Assembly (NCBI RefSeq): GCF_030525755.1
Contig: NZ_JAUNEC010000017.1
Span: 1 to 30,991 of the forward strand
Length of the DNA stretch: 30,991 nucleotides
Direction of reading: 5' to 3'
DNA from: Alysiella sp.
GTDB lineage: Bacteria; Pseudomonadota; Gammaproteobacteria; Burkholderiales; Neisseriaceae
Shown: piece after piece, positions 9,607 to 17,107 of the stretch
Layout: each line of letters starts with the position of its first letter
Position numbering within the stretch: the first letter of the stretch is position 1
Notes under the pieces: model-generated
The model's database searches: none
The model's input: the letters and a program-made list of their open reading frames with translations, nothing else
Told to the model about the DNA's origin: nothing
Program-made: the position numbers and the translations under genes

Positions 9607-9716
9607 CTATAGTCGTAGAAATGAAAAAGCAATATAAGGTGATAATTCCGACCGTGTACACCCAGTACATAGGGGCGTTGGCAACGCCATAGTGTTTTTC
9701 AGTTCTACGACTGTAT
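9607..9716. mobile_element. MITE-like element with terminal inverted repeats
   Basis: A 110-base block with no coding potential is bounded by inverted ends: AGTCGTAGAAATGAAAAA (9611-9628) and its complement with one mismatch (9695-9712). Extending each end to the flanking TA-containing bases gives about 21-base arms with two mismatches. Inside are a strong hairpin GGCGTTGGCAACGCC (9674-9688) and a GTGTACAC palindrome. Size and design recall the Correia repeat-enclosed elements of Neisseria, but the end sequence differs from the Correia TATAGTGGATTAA end. It sits 17 bases after the rsmB stop. There is no second copy in this window, so mobility is inferred from structure only. Confidence 0.6.
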
Positions 9717-9906
9717 TTTCATTATGCTTCCCATTTGCTTATTCTAAACGTGGGTTATGCTTATTTAAAGTGGCTGTCTTTGTTGTTTTTTTCAAAAAAT
9801 TAAGGAATTATATTTTTTATTTTCTCTAAATTAAGAGAAATTTTCTCATGATAAATCTTTACAATCTTGTCTTTCATTTGATTTTCATGAGAAAGGCTGC
9901 CTGAAA
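9717..9906. promoter_or_regulatory. AT-rich leader of rarD with nested TTTCTC/GAGAAA inverted repeats
   Basis: This AT-rich stretch upstream of rarD carries TTTCTCT (9821-9827) and AGAGAAA (9834-9840) around a 6-base loop, followed at once by another TTTTCTC. The middle GAGAAA can therefore pair with either flanking copy. It could be an operator or a switchable hairpin. Nothing else was recognised; no gene is present. Confidence 0.3.
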
Positions 9907-10827
9907 ATGCAAGGCAATTTACAAAAAGGAATTTTTGCAGCGATTTTATCCAATATTTTGTTTGCCATATTGTATTTGTACAGCGGTTGGCTCAAACCGC
10001 TTTCTGGCACAGAGGTTTTTGCGTGGCGTATGGTCATGATGTTACCATCGCTGTGGGCTTGTGTATGGCTGCTGGGTGGTTTGGGGGAATTGCGTAAATT
10101 TGTGTTATCGCTGGGCGAAAATTGGTATAAATGGTTGATTTTATTACTTCCTACGCCGATTCTGGGCTTTCAGTTGTGGCTGTTTATGTACGCGCCGATT
10201 AACGGTATGGGTGTGGATGTGGCGATGGGCTACTTTCTGTTTCCACTTATGTTGGCTTTGGGTGGGCGGATTTTTTTCAAAGCAAGATTAAATACTTGGC
10301 AAAAATTGGCGTTGGTGGTGGCGACTGTGGCGGTGGCACATGAATTGTGGCAAACCCAAGCCTTTGCGTGGGGTATGTGGGCGGTGTGTTTGGGTTATCC
10401 ACCGTATTATTTATTGCGCCGTTATGCTCAAGTACCTGCCTTGATTGGACTTTTGATTGATTTAAGTGTGATTGCACCTTTGGCTTTGGCGTATTTGCTG
10501 TTTTCGGGTGGATTGATTCAAGCTATTGATTTTTCGTTGAAGTATTATTTTCTCATTCCGATGTTGGGTGTGATTAGTGCGGTGGCTCTGGGTTTGAATT
10601 TGCAGGCGAATAAGGATTTGCCTGTACCATTATTCAGTATGTTGAGTTATTTAGAGCCGATTTTATTATTTATGTCGGCATGGTTGATTTTGGGTAATGA
10701 GGTTTCGGTAAAATCTGTGCCAACTTATGTGTTGATTGGTGTGGCGCTGGCGTTGAGTTTGATTGATGGTTGGTTGAAAATGCGCCAAGAGCGTGGTAAA
10801 AAAATGGTTTATTTATCGGTAAATTAA
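9907..10827 (+). CDS. rarD: EamA/RarD family inner-membrane transporter
   Basis: A hydrophobic 306-residue protein with about ten membrane segments, the layout of the drug/metabolite transporter superfamily. The N-terminal GIFAAILSNILFAILYLY, the central MGYFLFPLMLALGGRIFF and the C-terminal SYLEPILLFMSAWLILGNE match the RarD subgroup (E. coli has LGYFINPLVNIVLGMIFLGE and FFQYIGPTLMFLLAVTFYGE). RarD proteins are presumed small-molecule exporters, though the substrate is unknown. A DUS half-site ends directly at the start codon. The gene stands alone, with the MITE-like element upstream and a long terminator downstream that it shares with the converging 4.5S RNA gene. Confidence 0.85.
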   Translation: MQGNLQKGIFAAILSNILFAILYLYSGWLKPLSGTEVFAWRMVMMLPSLWACVWLLGGLGELRKFVLSLGENWYKWLILLLPTPILGFQLWLFMYAPINGMGVDVAMGYFLFPLMLALGGRIFFKARLNTWQKLALVVATVAVAHELWQTQAFAWGMWAVCLGYPPYYLLRRYAQVPALIGLLIDLSVIAPLALAYLLFSGGLIQAIDFSLKYYFLIPMLGVISAVALGLNLQANKDLPVPLFSMLSYLEPILLFMSAWLILGNEVSVKSVPTYVLIGVALALSLIDGWLKMRQERGKKMVYLSVN

Positions 10828-10890
10828 TAAAGGTAGTGCTTTTTCACTTTTATTAATATAGATCATGTGCTGTGGTAAAGTTGGAATGAA

Positions 10891-10932
10891 AACCAAAATC
10901 CCCATTTTCATTTGAAAATGGGGATTTTGGTT
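10891..10932. terminator. Bidirectional terminator between rarD and the 4.5S RNA gene
   Basis: Perfect 20-base inverted repeat (10891-10910 and 10913-10932) with two bases between the arms; the core is CCCCATTTTCA paired with TGAAAATGGGG. The outer arm is A-rich on one strand and T-rich on the other, so the hairpin is followed by a T-rich tract in both directions. It lies between the convergent rarD and ffs genes. Confidence 0.8.
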
Positions 10933-10962
10933 TCAACCATAAAGGAAATTATCATGAAAATA

Positions 10963-11067
10963 CAGGTGGCGAGCCAAACCCTCGGCACTGACTTTTTAGA
11001 GTGGGCTGCTGGCTTCCGCCCCTGACCCGTTGTTCTAAATCATCATGCAAGGAGACCCGCCGTGAAG
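10963..11067 (-). ncRNA. ffs: 4.5S RNA of the signal recognition particle
   Basis: Small bacterial SRP RNA, partner of Ffh in targeting membrane proteins to the translocon. On the minus strand the conserved domain IV is plain: GGUCAGG, closing stem GGC, tetraloop GGAA, GCC, then AGCAGCC, giving the Ffh-binding symmetric loop CAGG/AGCA. The ends pair as the expected long hairpin: GGCGGGUC at the 5' side (11061-11054) with GGCUCGCC near the 3' side, then CUCC with GAGGG-type pairs inward. It has its own promoter upstream and a strong hairpin downstream. The exact 5' and 3' ends are estimated to within a few bases. About 100 nucleotides is normal for the short SRP RNA type. Confidence 0.9.
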
Positions 11068-11073
11068 CTGTGC

Positions 11074-11101
11074 ATTATAACGGTTGCCTGAAAAATGGCA
11101 A
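11074..11101 (-). promoter_or_regulatory. Sigma-70 promoter of the 4.5S RNA gene
   Basis: On the minus strand TTGCCA (11101-11096) and a perfect TATAAT (11079-11074) are separated by 16 bases. The predicted start of transcription is about 6-8 bases on, close to the first paired base of the RNA. The spacer contains the DUS-like CAGGCAACC. Strong, constitutive expression is expected for SRP RNA. Confidence 0.75.
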
Positions 11102-11161
11102 GCATTTTTTGTTTGGTTTTTCAGGCTACTTTATTTGGGGAAAGATAAAGAATAGCGTGTA

Positions 11162-11851
11162 TCAAAAATTGGGCTGAATGAATCGCCATTCGCCTGCTTC
11201 TAAATCTTGTGTGTCCCAATCACCAAAATGCAAGCGATGTAAGGCTTCAACACGGTTGCCTGCGGCGGCAACCATGCGTTTGACTTGATGATATTTTCCT
11301 TCGGTGATGCTTAAAATTAGTATATGTGGATTGTCTAATGTGGCATCGGATGCGGTAACGAGTGTGTCATCATCGTGCAGCAAAACGCCATTTTTTAAGG
11401 TTTGGCATAGAGTCTCATCGGCTGCGTGTTTTAAGGTAACCCGATAAATTTTGCGAACTTGGTGTTTGGGTGAAGTCATGCGATGATTGAATGCACCATC
11501 GTTGGTTAGCAGCAGAACACCTGTGGTATCAGCATCTAAACGCCCAATCGCTTGGATATCGGTGGCACGTAGGTTGTCGGGAAATAGGGAAAACACGCTG
11601 GGATAATTACGCGGTTTGTGTGATGTTTCGTAATCGGCAGGTTTGTTGAGCAAAATATAATAGTGGGGTAGGGGAATGATGACGGCTTCTTCGCCAGCAA
11701 TTTTTAAGCTGTGTACTTGGTGGGGGTCTATTGTGGTTTTGTCATCGATTAGGGTTATGTTATTGATTTCAATTAGCCCGTTTTTGATGAGCCATTGACA
11801 ATTTTTGCGTGTATCTGTGCCTTGTGCGTGTAGGTATTTGAGTAGGTTCAT
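11162..11851 (-). CDS. rsuA: 16S rRNA pseudouridine-516 synthase RsuA
   Basis: RsuA converts U516 of 16S rRNA to pseudouridine. The 229-residue protein has an N-terminal S4-like RNA-binding region (about 1-60), YYILLNKPADYE, the catalytic-Asp motif GRLDADTTGVLLLTNDG (about 105), and the C-terminal ITEGKYHQVKRMVAAAGN signature of the RsuA/RluB/E/F family. The start is the ATG at 11851, which overlaps the ygfA stop as ATGA (4 bases), so the two are probably translationally coupled. An upstream in-frame start inside ygfA was rejected, since it would only add residues absent from the family. RsuA fits better than RluB/RluF by length and motif wording. Confidence 0.9.
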   Translation of the reverse strand: MNLLKYLHAQGTDTRKNCQWLIKNGLIEINNITLIDDKTTIDPHQVHSLKIAGEEAVIIPLPHYYILLNKPADYETSHKPRNYPSVFSLFPDNLRATDIQAIGRLDADTTGVLLLTNDGAFNHRMTSPKHQVRKIYRVTLKHAADETLCQTLKNGVLLHDDDTLVTASDATLDNPHILILSITEGKYHQVKRMVAAAGNRVEALHRLHFGDWDTQDLEAGEWRFIQPNF

Positions 11852-12492
11852 TGGGTCTCTTGTGAAGTTTTTGACTGCTTGAAAACAATCCGACCGTGTT
11901 CGCATATCAATTCATGAACGCAAAAATCGTGTGTTTCGGCAGGCAGTTGGGCTAGGGTTTGACAGGAAAATGCGAAAGCAATGGTTTTAGGTAAGCGTTT
12001 GTGTTTACAGGCAGTGAGTGTGGCATCGTAAAATCCGCCACCTTGTCCTAATCGGTTGCCACATTGGTCAATGCCAATCAAAGGTAAAATTAGGGTGTGC
12101 AAGCGGTCGGCACGGATTTTTTTGCCGTTGAATTGGGGGATTTGGGTGGTTTTTTTATGCGGTTTCAGCTTGCTTGAACGGATTGTTCTGATTTGTTTGG
12201 GAAAAGGGGTAAACCACAATTGGCGTTTGCCGCGTTCTATGTAGGGTAAATGGAGTTTGGCTCCGCGTTGGTGTGCGGCGCATATAAATTGTGTTAAATG
12301 GATTTCGCTGCCTATCGCCCAATAAATGCCAATGTGTTTGTTGCGTTTGATTTGGGTTTTTAGCCAGTTGTTGGCACGTTTTTCTGCTTGGGTGCGTTGC
12401 AAGGGATTTTGTGTGATGCGGCGTTGTCGTAAAATTCGGCGCAGAGTGGCTTTGTCGCTGGCATCAATGGGGGGGAATAAAGGAGTGTTCAT
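11848..12492 (-). CDS. ygfA: 5-formyltetrahydrofolate cyclo-ligase
   Basis: This enzyme converts 5-formyltetrahydrofolate to 5,10-methenyltetrahydrofolate with ATP, recycling a folate store. The 214-residue protein shows the family's N-terminal KATLRRILRQRR, the IGIYWAIGSEIHLTQFI stretch, LPLIGIDQCGNRLGQGGGFYD (phosphate and folate binding, GxGGGYYD type) and FAFSCQTLAQLPAETHD near the end. It is the first gene of a two-gene unit with rsuA, which it overlaps by four bases. In many proteobacteria 6S RNA precedes ygfA; here the 86 bases up to hfq leave no room for it. Confidence 0.9.
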   Translation of the reverse strand: MNTPLFPPIDASDKATLRRILRQRRITQNPLQRTQAEKRANNWLKTQIKRNKHIGIYWAIGSEIHLTQFICAAHQRGAKLHLPYIERGKRQLWFTPFPKQIRTIRSSKLKPHKKTTQIPQFNGKKIRADRLHTLILPLIGIDQCGNRLGQGGGFYDATLTACKHKRLPKTIAFAFSCQTLAQLPAETHDFCVHELICEHGRIVFKQSKTSQETQ

Positions 12493-12555
12493 TGTTGAGA
12501 GAATAAATGGCTGCCTGAAAAAGTGTGGTTAAAAGTGCTTGGAAATGAACAATAA

Positions 12556-12575
12556 ACGCCCGCAAAAGCGGGCGT
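12556..12575 (-). terminator. Intrinsic terminator of hfq
   Basis: Hairpin ACGCCCGC (12556-12563), loop AAAA, GCGGGCGT (12568-12575). On the minus strand it is followed by TTTATTG and lies a few bases after the hfq stop. On the plus strand it is followed by GTTTT, so it may work weakly in both directions. Confidence 0.8.
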
Positions 12576-12578
12576 GTT

Positions 12579-12878
12579 TTATTCGCTGTCTTGTGAAATG
12601 GTTTCAATTTGTTGCAGTTGTGTGCGTGGATTGATGGGTTTGTTGCCATCATGCTGTAAGCTAACGGCACGCGCTGGCACAATGGTGGAAATAGCGTGTT
12701 TGTATACCATTTGTGTTACTGATGTATTGCGCAGTAACACAACGTATTGGTCAAAGGATTCTACTTGACCTTGCAATTTGATGCCGTTTACCAAATAGAT
12801 GGATACAGGGACGTGTTCGCGGCGCAGAGCATTTAAAAAAGGGTCTTGCAGCAGTTGTCCTTTGTTTGATGTTGTCAT
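12579..12878 (-). CDS. hfq: RNA chaperone Hfq
   Basis: Hfq forms a hexameric ring that binds A- and U-rich RNA and pairs small RNAs with mRNAs. The 99-residue protein has the Sm1 motif (KGQLLQDPFLNALRREHVPV, VNGIKLQGQVESFD) and the Sm2 motif (MVYKHAISTIVPAR). The loop before Sm2 reads RNTSVTQ, one residue longer than in E. coli, which is the neisserial form. The C-terminal tail after about residue 72 is polar and likely disordered. The start at 12878 follows a good GGAG ribosome-binding site. It stands alone rather than in the miaA-hfq-hflX operon of enterobacteria. Confidence 0.97.
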   Translation of the reverse strand: MTTSNKGQLLQDPFLNALRREHVPVSIYLVNGIKLQGQVESFDQYVVLLRNTSVTQMVYKHAISTIVPARAVSLQHDGNKPINPRTQLQQIETISQDSE

Positions 12879-13008
12879 GTGGTGATACTCCGTTGAGTTT
12901 ATTGTTTTTGGATTCAGGCAGGCTGCCTGAAACGTTTGAGATTGTAGCGGTTTCTTGAACTTTTACCAAGCGTTTCGGTATTTTTCGTGTGTTTGGATTG
13001 GCTTTAAT

Positions 13009-13323
13009 TTAAAAGGTGGCGCAAACAATGATGCCCCCCATGCCTGTTTGTGGGGAAAGGTGGTAAATTTGCCAGTTTTCGCCGTTGTGTAGGTAATAGG
13101 ACAGAAGGGGAAATTCAGCAGCGATTTTGGCTGGTAAGTCTTGTGATGCGTAAGCATAAACATCAAATAAGATGTTTTGTGGGTAAAAGCCGTTTAGGGT
13201 AAAATCCACTACGTTGTGAATTTCAAAATCGGGTAAATCATCAAAAGCCAATATCAGTTTGTTTTCTTTGTTGATGTGGTGTATCGCGGTTATACTGGCG
13301 TTGCGGTAGCCGAGTGATGGCAT
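13009..13323 (-). CDS. Small conserved-looking hypothetical protein
   Basis: A 104-residue protein I do not recognise. It is acidic to neutral, has no signal peptide, membrane segment or metal motif, and reads like a small alpha/beta cytosolic protein (ITAIHHINKENKLILAFDDL, then a Phe/Tyr-rich middle). Coding is supported by its fit in the gap between hfq and the ilv operon on the same strand, by the DUS inverted repeat just upstream, and by neighbour-like codon use. The ribosome-binding site is weak. The lineup AFDDLPDFEIHNVVDFTL looks like an immunity- or DUF-type small protein, but no function can be assigned. Confidence 0.6.
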   Translation of the reverse strand: MPSLGYRNASITAIHHINKENKLILAFDDLPDFEIHNVVDFTLNGFYPQNILFDVYAYASQDLPAKIAAEFPLLSYYLHNGENWQIYHLSPQTGMGGIIVCATF

Positions 13324-13347
13324 ATTGGGGTGTCTTTCTGAATAGTA

Positions 13348-13376
13348 GGCTGCCTGAAAAGGGGTTTCAGGCAGCC
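13348..13376 (-). terminator. DUS inverted-repeat terminator after ilvH
   Basis: GGCTGCCTGAAA (13348-13359) and its exact complement (13365-13376) surround a five-base loop, about 20 bases after the ilvH stop. This is a tight paired-DUS hairpin of the kind used as terminator in Neisseriaceae. Confidence 0.7.
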
Positions 13377-13395
13377 AGATTGTGAAAATGAACCA

Positions 13396-13887
13396 TTAAA
13401 TCCGTAAAATGCGTTCGCCTCGTCCGATGCCCGCTGCACCTGTCCGAACAGTTTCCAAAATCAGGTTGCGTGGCAGATTTTCCAGAAAGCTGTCTAACTT
13501 TTCGCTGGTGCCTGTTACTTCAATAGTGTAGGTTTTTTCTGTTACATCAATTACTTGACCGCGATAAATTTCAGATAAACGCAAAACTTCATCACGGTCT
13601 TTACCCACAGCGCGGACTTTTACCAACATGAGCTCGCGTTCTACATAGCGACTTTCATTTAAATCCACCACTTTGATGACTTCAACCAATTTATTGAGTT
13701 GTTTGGTGATTTGTTCAATCACATTGTCATCGCCGCGCGTAACGATGGTCATGCGCGATAAAGTGGGGTCTTCGGTTGGGGCAACCGACAAGCTATCAAT
13801 ATTGTAATCACGTGCTGAAAATAAGCCTACCACACGGCTCATTGCGCCCGATTCATTTTCCATTAAAATAGATAAAATGTGTCGCAT
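13396..13887 (-). CDS. ilvH: Acetolactate synthase regulatory (small) subunit
   Basis: Regulatory subunit of acetohydroxyacid synthase; it binds valine and controls the catalytic subunit in branched-chain amino acid synthesis. The 163 residues begin with an ACT domain (MRHILSILMENESGAMSRVVGLFSARDYNIDSL), and ELMLVKVRA opens the second half (ALS_ss_C). Length is typical of IlvH. It overlaps the stop of ilvI by one base (TAATG), indicating coupled translation and a fixed subunit ratio. No ilvC follows within the window. Confidence 0.96.
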   Translation of the reverse strand: MRHILSILMENESGAMSRVVGLFSARDYNIDSLSVAPTEDPTLSRMTIVTRGDDNVIEQITKQLNKLVEVIKVVDLNESRYVERELMLVKVRAVGKDRDEVLRLSEIYRGQVIDVTEKTYTIEVTGTSEKLDSFLENLPRNLILETVRTGAAGIGRGERILRI

Positions 13888-15671
13888 TATGGCACACTCC
13901 TTGTGTCGTAGTCGCGGTCATTGACATCGTTCACATCTGAATCAGCTTTGGTTTCGCGCATATGTGGCGGCAAAACCATTTCACTCAAACCTTTGCCATT
14001 ACCCACCATAGGATAAACGTTTTGTTTGCGGTCGGTAATGAAATCCATGAAAACAAAGCGGTCTTTCATTGCCAAAGCTTCGCGTAATGCACCTTCTACA
14101 TCGGATTTTTTCTCAATTCGCATACCGACATGACCGTAAGCCTCTGCCAATTTCACGAAATCAGGTAGCGAGTCAAAATAGGTTTCTGATTCGCGATTGC
14201 TGTAATACAGCTCTTGCCATTGGCGAACCATGCCCAAATAACCGTTGTTCAAGCAAATGACTTTGACAGGCAGCTTGTATTGAAAACAAGTGCTTAATTC
14301 CTGAATATTCATCTGAATTGAGCCTTCGCCAGTGATGCAGCACACGTCTTTGCTTGGGTCTGCAAGATACGCGCCCATGGCATACGGCAAGCCGACACCC
14401 ATTGTGCCTAAACCGCCTGAATTGAGCCATTGGCGTGGGCGTTCAAATGGGTAATATTGTGCGGCAAACATTTGATGCTGACCCACATCTGATGTGATAA
14501 TCGCATCATTATTGGTTACTTTTGCCAAAGTTTGCACCACATATTGTGGCAAAATCAATTCACTATCGTGGGTTTCAGGCAGCCTTAAACAATCGCGACT
14601 GCGCCAATTTTCCAATGTTTTCCACCATTTTTCCAAATGGGCTGCCTGAAAAGTCAATTCTTGCTTTTTCCACAAATTCAGCATTTCGGTCAGCACATTT
14701 TTGACATCGCCCACAATCGGCACATCTACTTTCACGCGCTTGGCAATGCTGGACGGGTCAATGTCTATATGAATGATTTTTTTGGGGTTTTCAAAAAATT
14801 TACTGGGTACAGACACCACGCGGTCATCAAATCGCGCACCAACTGCCACCACTACATCGGCGTTTTGCATGGCAAGATTGGCTTCATAAGTGCCGTGCAT
14901 GCCGAGCATACCCAAAAATTGGCGGTCGCTAGAAGGGTATGCACCCAAGCCCATTAACGTACCCGTGCAAGGCAAGCCTAAAGTTCTGACAAATTCCGTC
15001 AGTTCTGGTGATGCGTTACCTAACGTGACACCTCCGCCAAAATAAACCAAAGGGCGTTTTGCTGCTGCCAGCATTTGTACGGCTTTTTTGATTTGCCCAA
15101 TGTGTCCGTTGGTAACAGGCTGATAAGAACGAATAAAGATGTCTTCTTGTGGGTAACTGAATTTGGCAACCGCTTGTGTTACATCTTTGGCGACATCCAC
15201 AACTACAGGGCCAGGGCGACCTGTTTGGGCAATTTGAAATGCTTTTTTAATGGTGGGCGCGAGTTCTTCTATGTGTGTTACCAAGAAATTGTGTTTGACA
15301 CACGGCCGAGAAATACCAATCATATCAATTTCTTGGAAAGCATCTGTGCCAATGGCAGGCGATGCGACTTGCCCTGAAATCACGACTATTGGTACGCTGT
15401 CGCTGTATGCGGTGGCAATGCCTGTAATGGCGTTGGTTGCGCCTGGTCCAGATGTTACTAAAGCCACACCTACTTTGCCACTTGTTCGTGCATAAGCATC
15501 TGCTGCATGAACTGCTGCTTGTTCGTGTCGCGTTAAAATATGTTCAAATTTATGGAGTTGATAAATGGCATCATAGATTTCTAAAACTGCGCCACCTGGA
15601 TAACCAAAAACGTATTCCACATTTTCGGCTTTAAGACTGTGCACAAGGATTTCTGCACCTGAAATTTGCAT
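13887..15671 (-). CDS. ilvI: Acetolactate synthase catalytic (large) subunit
   Basis: ThDP-dependent enzyme that makes acetolactate or acetohydroxybutyrate from pyruvate, the first common step to valine, leucine and isoleucine. From the ATG at 15671 (AGGTTG upstream) it has 594 residues. Visible are the catalytic Glu in TRHEQAAVHAADAYAR, the FAD/quinone-oxidase-like middle domain, and the ThDP motif GEGSIQMN...LNNGYLGMVRQWQ. An upstream extension without family match was rejected. A DUS is read as RLPE (CLRLPETHD). The name follows the ilvIH pairing with ilvH; ilvB would be equally acceptable. Confidence 0.95.
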   Translation of the reverse strand: MQISGAEILVHSLKAENVEYVFGYPGGAVLEIYDAIYQLHKFEHILTRHEQAAVHAADAYARTSGKVGVALVTSGPGATNAITGIATAYSDSVPIVVISGQVASPAIGTDAFQEIDMIGISRPCVKHNFLVTHIEELAPTIKKAFQIAQTGRPGPVVVDVAKDVTQAVAKFSYPQEDIFIRSYQPVTNGHIGQIKKAVQMLAAAKRPLVYFGGGVTLGNASPELTEFVRTLGLPCTGTLMGLGAYPSSDRQFLGMLGMHGTYEANLAMQNADVVVAVGARFDDRVVSVPSKFFENPKKIIHIDIDPSSIAKRVKVDVPIVGDVKNVLTEMLNLWKKQELTFQAAHLEKWWKTLENWRSRDCLRLPETHDSELILPQYVVQTLAKVTNNDAIITSDVGQHQMFAAQYYPFERPRQWLNSGGLGTMGVGLPYAMGAYLADPSKDVCCITGEGSIQMNIQELSTCFQYKLPVKVICLNNGYLGMVRQWQELYYSNRESETYFDSLPDFVKLAEAYGHVGMRIEKKSDVEGALREALAMKDRFVFMDFITDRKQNVYPMVGNGKGLSEMVLPPHMRETKADSDVNDVNDRDYDTRSVP

Positions 15672-16113
15672 GACAACCTCTGTTATCTGGTGTGGAAAAC
15701 GATTGCAAATAAAGGTTTTGCCCTTGCACCTGTAATGCTGCCTGAAAGGGCGACGATTTAAGGTACGCGCACCTGACAGGTATGGCAACAACGGATTATT
15801 TGACAGTCGGATTGGACACCGTGGTTTGTGAAAAAATGAAGTGCGTAAAGATAGCGTAAATTTTGGAAAAAAACAAGCATTTTATTGATTTGAAGTGCTG
15901 TTTGATTGGGGGGTGAATGTGGTTTAAATGGGTTTTTGAGAGAGCTGGCTGATGGTGATTTTAGAATTTGATTATGATGTAAATGTGTGATGAAATGAAA
16001 GGGTGTGCACCGAAATTGCTGTGTATTTTTATCGTGGAAAATTTTGTTTGGGTTGTGGACAATTGGAATACACGGTATTGTGTGCATTGAGATTTATGGA
16101 ACTTGGTAAAATT
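15672..16113. other. Divergent intergenic region, ilvI / minor pilins
   Basis: 440 bases between divergent starts. On the ilvI side a DUS half-site lies near 15737, and GCCCTT/AAGGGC could form a loose hairpin in the leader. I looked for a Leu/Val/Ile-rich leader peptide and found none. A weak TTGCCA-17-TACCTT promoter-like pair faces ilvI near 15786-15760. On the pilin side no clear promoter was found. No gene is supported. Confidence 0.4.
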
Positions 16114-16593
16114 ATGAAACAAATCAATCATCAAAAAGGTTTTACATTGGTGGAGTTGATGGTAACCATCATCATCTTGTCCATATTGGCAGCGATTGCT
16201 TATCCTAATTTAACGCGCTATATTCAGCGTGCGCGTATGGAAAATGCACGGGCAGACATGACGAATATCATTAAGGAAATGGAACGTGAATATGCCAATA
16301 AAGGTAAATTTTCAAGTAATTTACCTACTGGTGTAAAAGTTGATACAGCAAGCCACAAATACAATGTGATGCTGGGTTCTGCTAATAGCAGCCGTTTTAT
16401 TTTATGGGCAGAGCCTGTGGCGGGTACTTATGACGCAAGTACTTTAAGTGGTACACCTTTGAATTTATTGTATGACTCAGCAACGGCTGCTTTTGCGCGT
16501 TGTAATACTGCGGGCTTTAATGTGGCAAAACAAATAACGGTAGATAAAACACAAAGCAGTGCATCAACAGACAAAAATTGTGAAATTTTCTAA
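16114..16593 (+). CDS. Type IV minor pilin (PilE-like prepilin)
   Basis: A 159-residue class III prepilin. The short basic leader MKQINHQKG is followed by the PilD cleavage site and the mature N-terminus FTLVELMVTIIILSILAAIAYP, with Glu at +5, the hydrophobic spine of a pilin. The globular part has two cysteines near the C-terminus (FARCNTAG and DKNCEIF), which define a D-region loop of about 50 residues. The ATG at 16114 is chosen over 16096 because it gives the compact leader. The second pilin gene begins 30 bases on. Its role as a minor or pseudopilin of the type IV pilus or transformation machinery is inferred; it does not match a named Neisseria pilin that I can recall. Confidence 0.8.
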   Translation: MKQINHQKGFTLVELMVTIIILSILAAIAYPNLTRYIQRARMENARADMTNIIKEMEREYANKGKFSSNLPTGVKVDTASHKYNVMLGSANSSRFILWAEPVAGTYDASTLSGTPLNLLYDSATAAFARCNTAGFNVAKQITVDKTQSSASTDKNCEIF

Positions 16594-16623
16594 GAATATT
16601 GTGTTTATTGTGGAGTTCGTGAG

Positions 16624-17097
16624 ATGACTTCATTTGGCTTTCAGACAATCAAGGGCATGACTTTAATTGAAATATTGGTTGTTGTTGGGGTGGTATCTAT
16701 TTTGATTGCGATTGCTTATCCGATGTATCAAAATCACATACGTAAAGCACGTTTGAATCAAGCCTTGGAGGTGATGACGGAAAATGCACGAGCTCTAGAG
16801 CGACATTATGCGATAAATGGCAATTTTAAGAAAAACAGCACCACTTGGGCAGATTTGCCTTTTTCTCAAACCGAACACTTTTGTATTAAATTGCAGGGTA
16901 ATCCGCGTGGTACGAATGACAATCGCACTTTTTCTTTAAAGGCGGTTGCATGGGATAAACGGAGTGAGGCGCGTGTCTTGATTTTCAATCAAGACCAAAC
17001 AATACAAATTTGTGAGAGTAGCTCATCTAATTGTGCAGAAAAGCATTTTTTTGCTAATCCTGCACGAGCAGATAAAAATTGTGTGGTGTATCGTTAA
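16624..17097 (+). CDS. comP: Type IV minor pilin, probable ComP-type DUS receptor
   Basis: A 157-residue prepilin with leader MTSFGFQTIKG and mature start MTLIEILVVVGVVSIL; Glu is at +5, but +1 is Met rather than Phe. A GGAG site lies 8 bases before the ATG. The globular half (ENARALERHYAINGNF, then TTWADLPFSQTEHFC, LQGNPRG, FSLKAVAWDKRSEARVLIF) follows the pattern I recall for neisserial ComP: W-x-x-L-P, F-C-I, G-x-x-R/K-G, LKAVA. It also has four cysteines (HFC, IQIC, SSNC, KNC), fitting the two disulfides of ComP. ComP binds the DUS during natural transformation. PilX is the main alternative, since the two families are related. Basic residues in the loop could contact DNA, but this is inference. 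Confidence 0.55.
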   Translation: MTSFGFQTIKGMTLIEILVVVGVVSILIAIAYPMYQNHIRKARLNQALEVMTENARALERHYAINGNFKKNSTTWADLPFSQTEHFCIKLQGNPRGTNDNRTFSLKAVAWDKRSEARVLIFNQDQTIQICESSSSNCAEKHFFANPARADKNCVVYR

Positions 17098-17107
17098 AAT
17101 TGAATGG

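Noticed and set aside
10940..11070. Plus-strand riboswitch or leader in the gap before rsuA
   Set aside because: The structure reads as 4.5S RNA on the minus strand, with promoter and terminator in that orientation.
12493..12578. Possible 6S RNA between hfq and ygfA, as in many proteobacteria
   Set aside because: Only 86 bases are available and they hold a DUS and the hfq terminator.
15672..15840. Attenuator leader peptide for ilvIH
   Set aside because: No short frame rich in Leu/Val/Ile with a start codon and following terminator was found on the minus strand.
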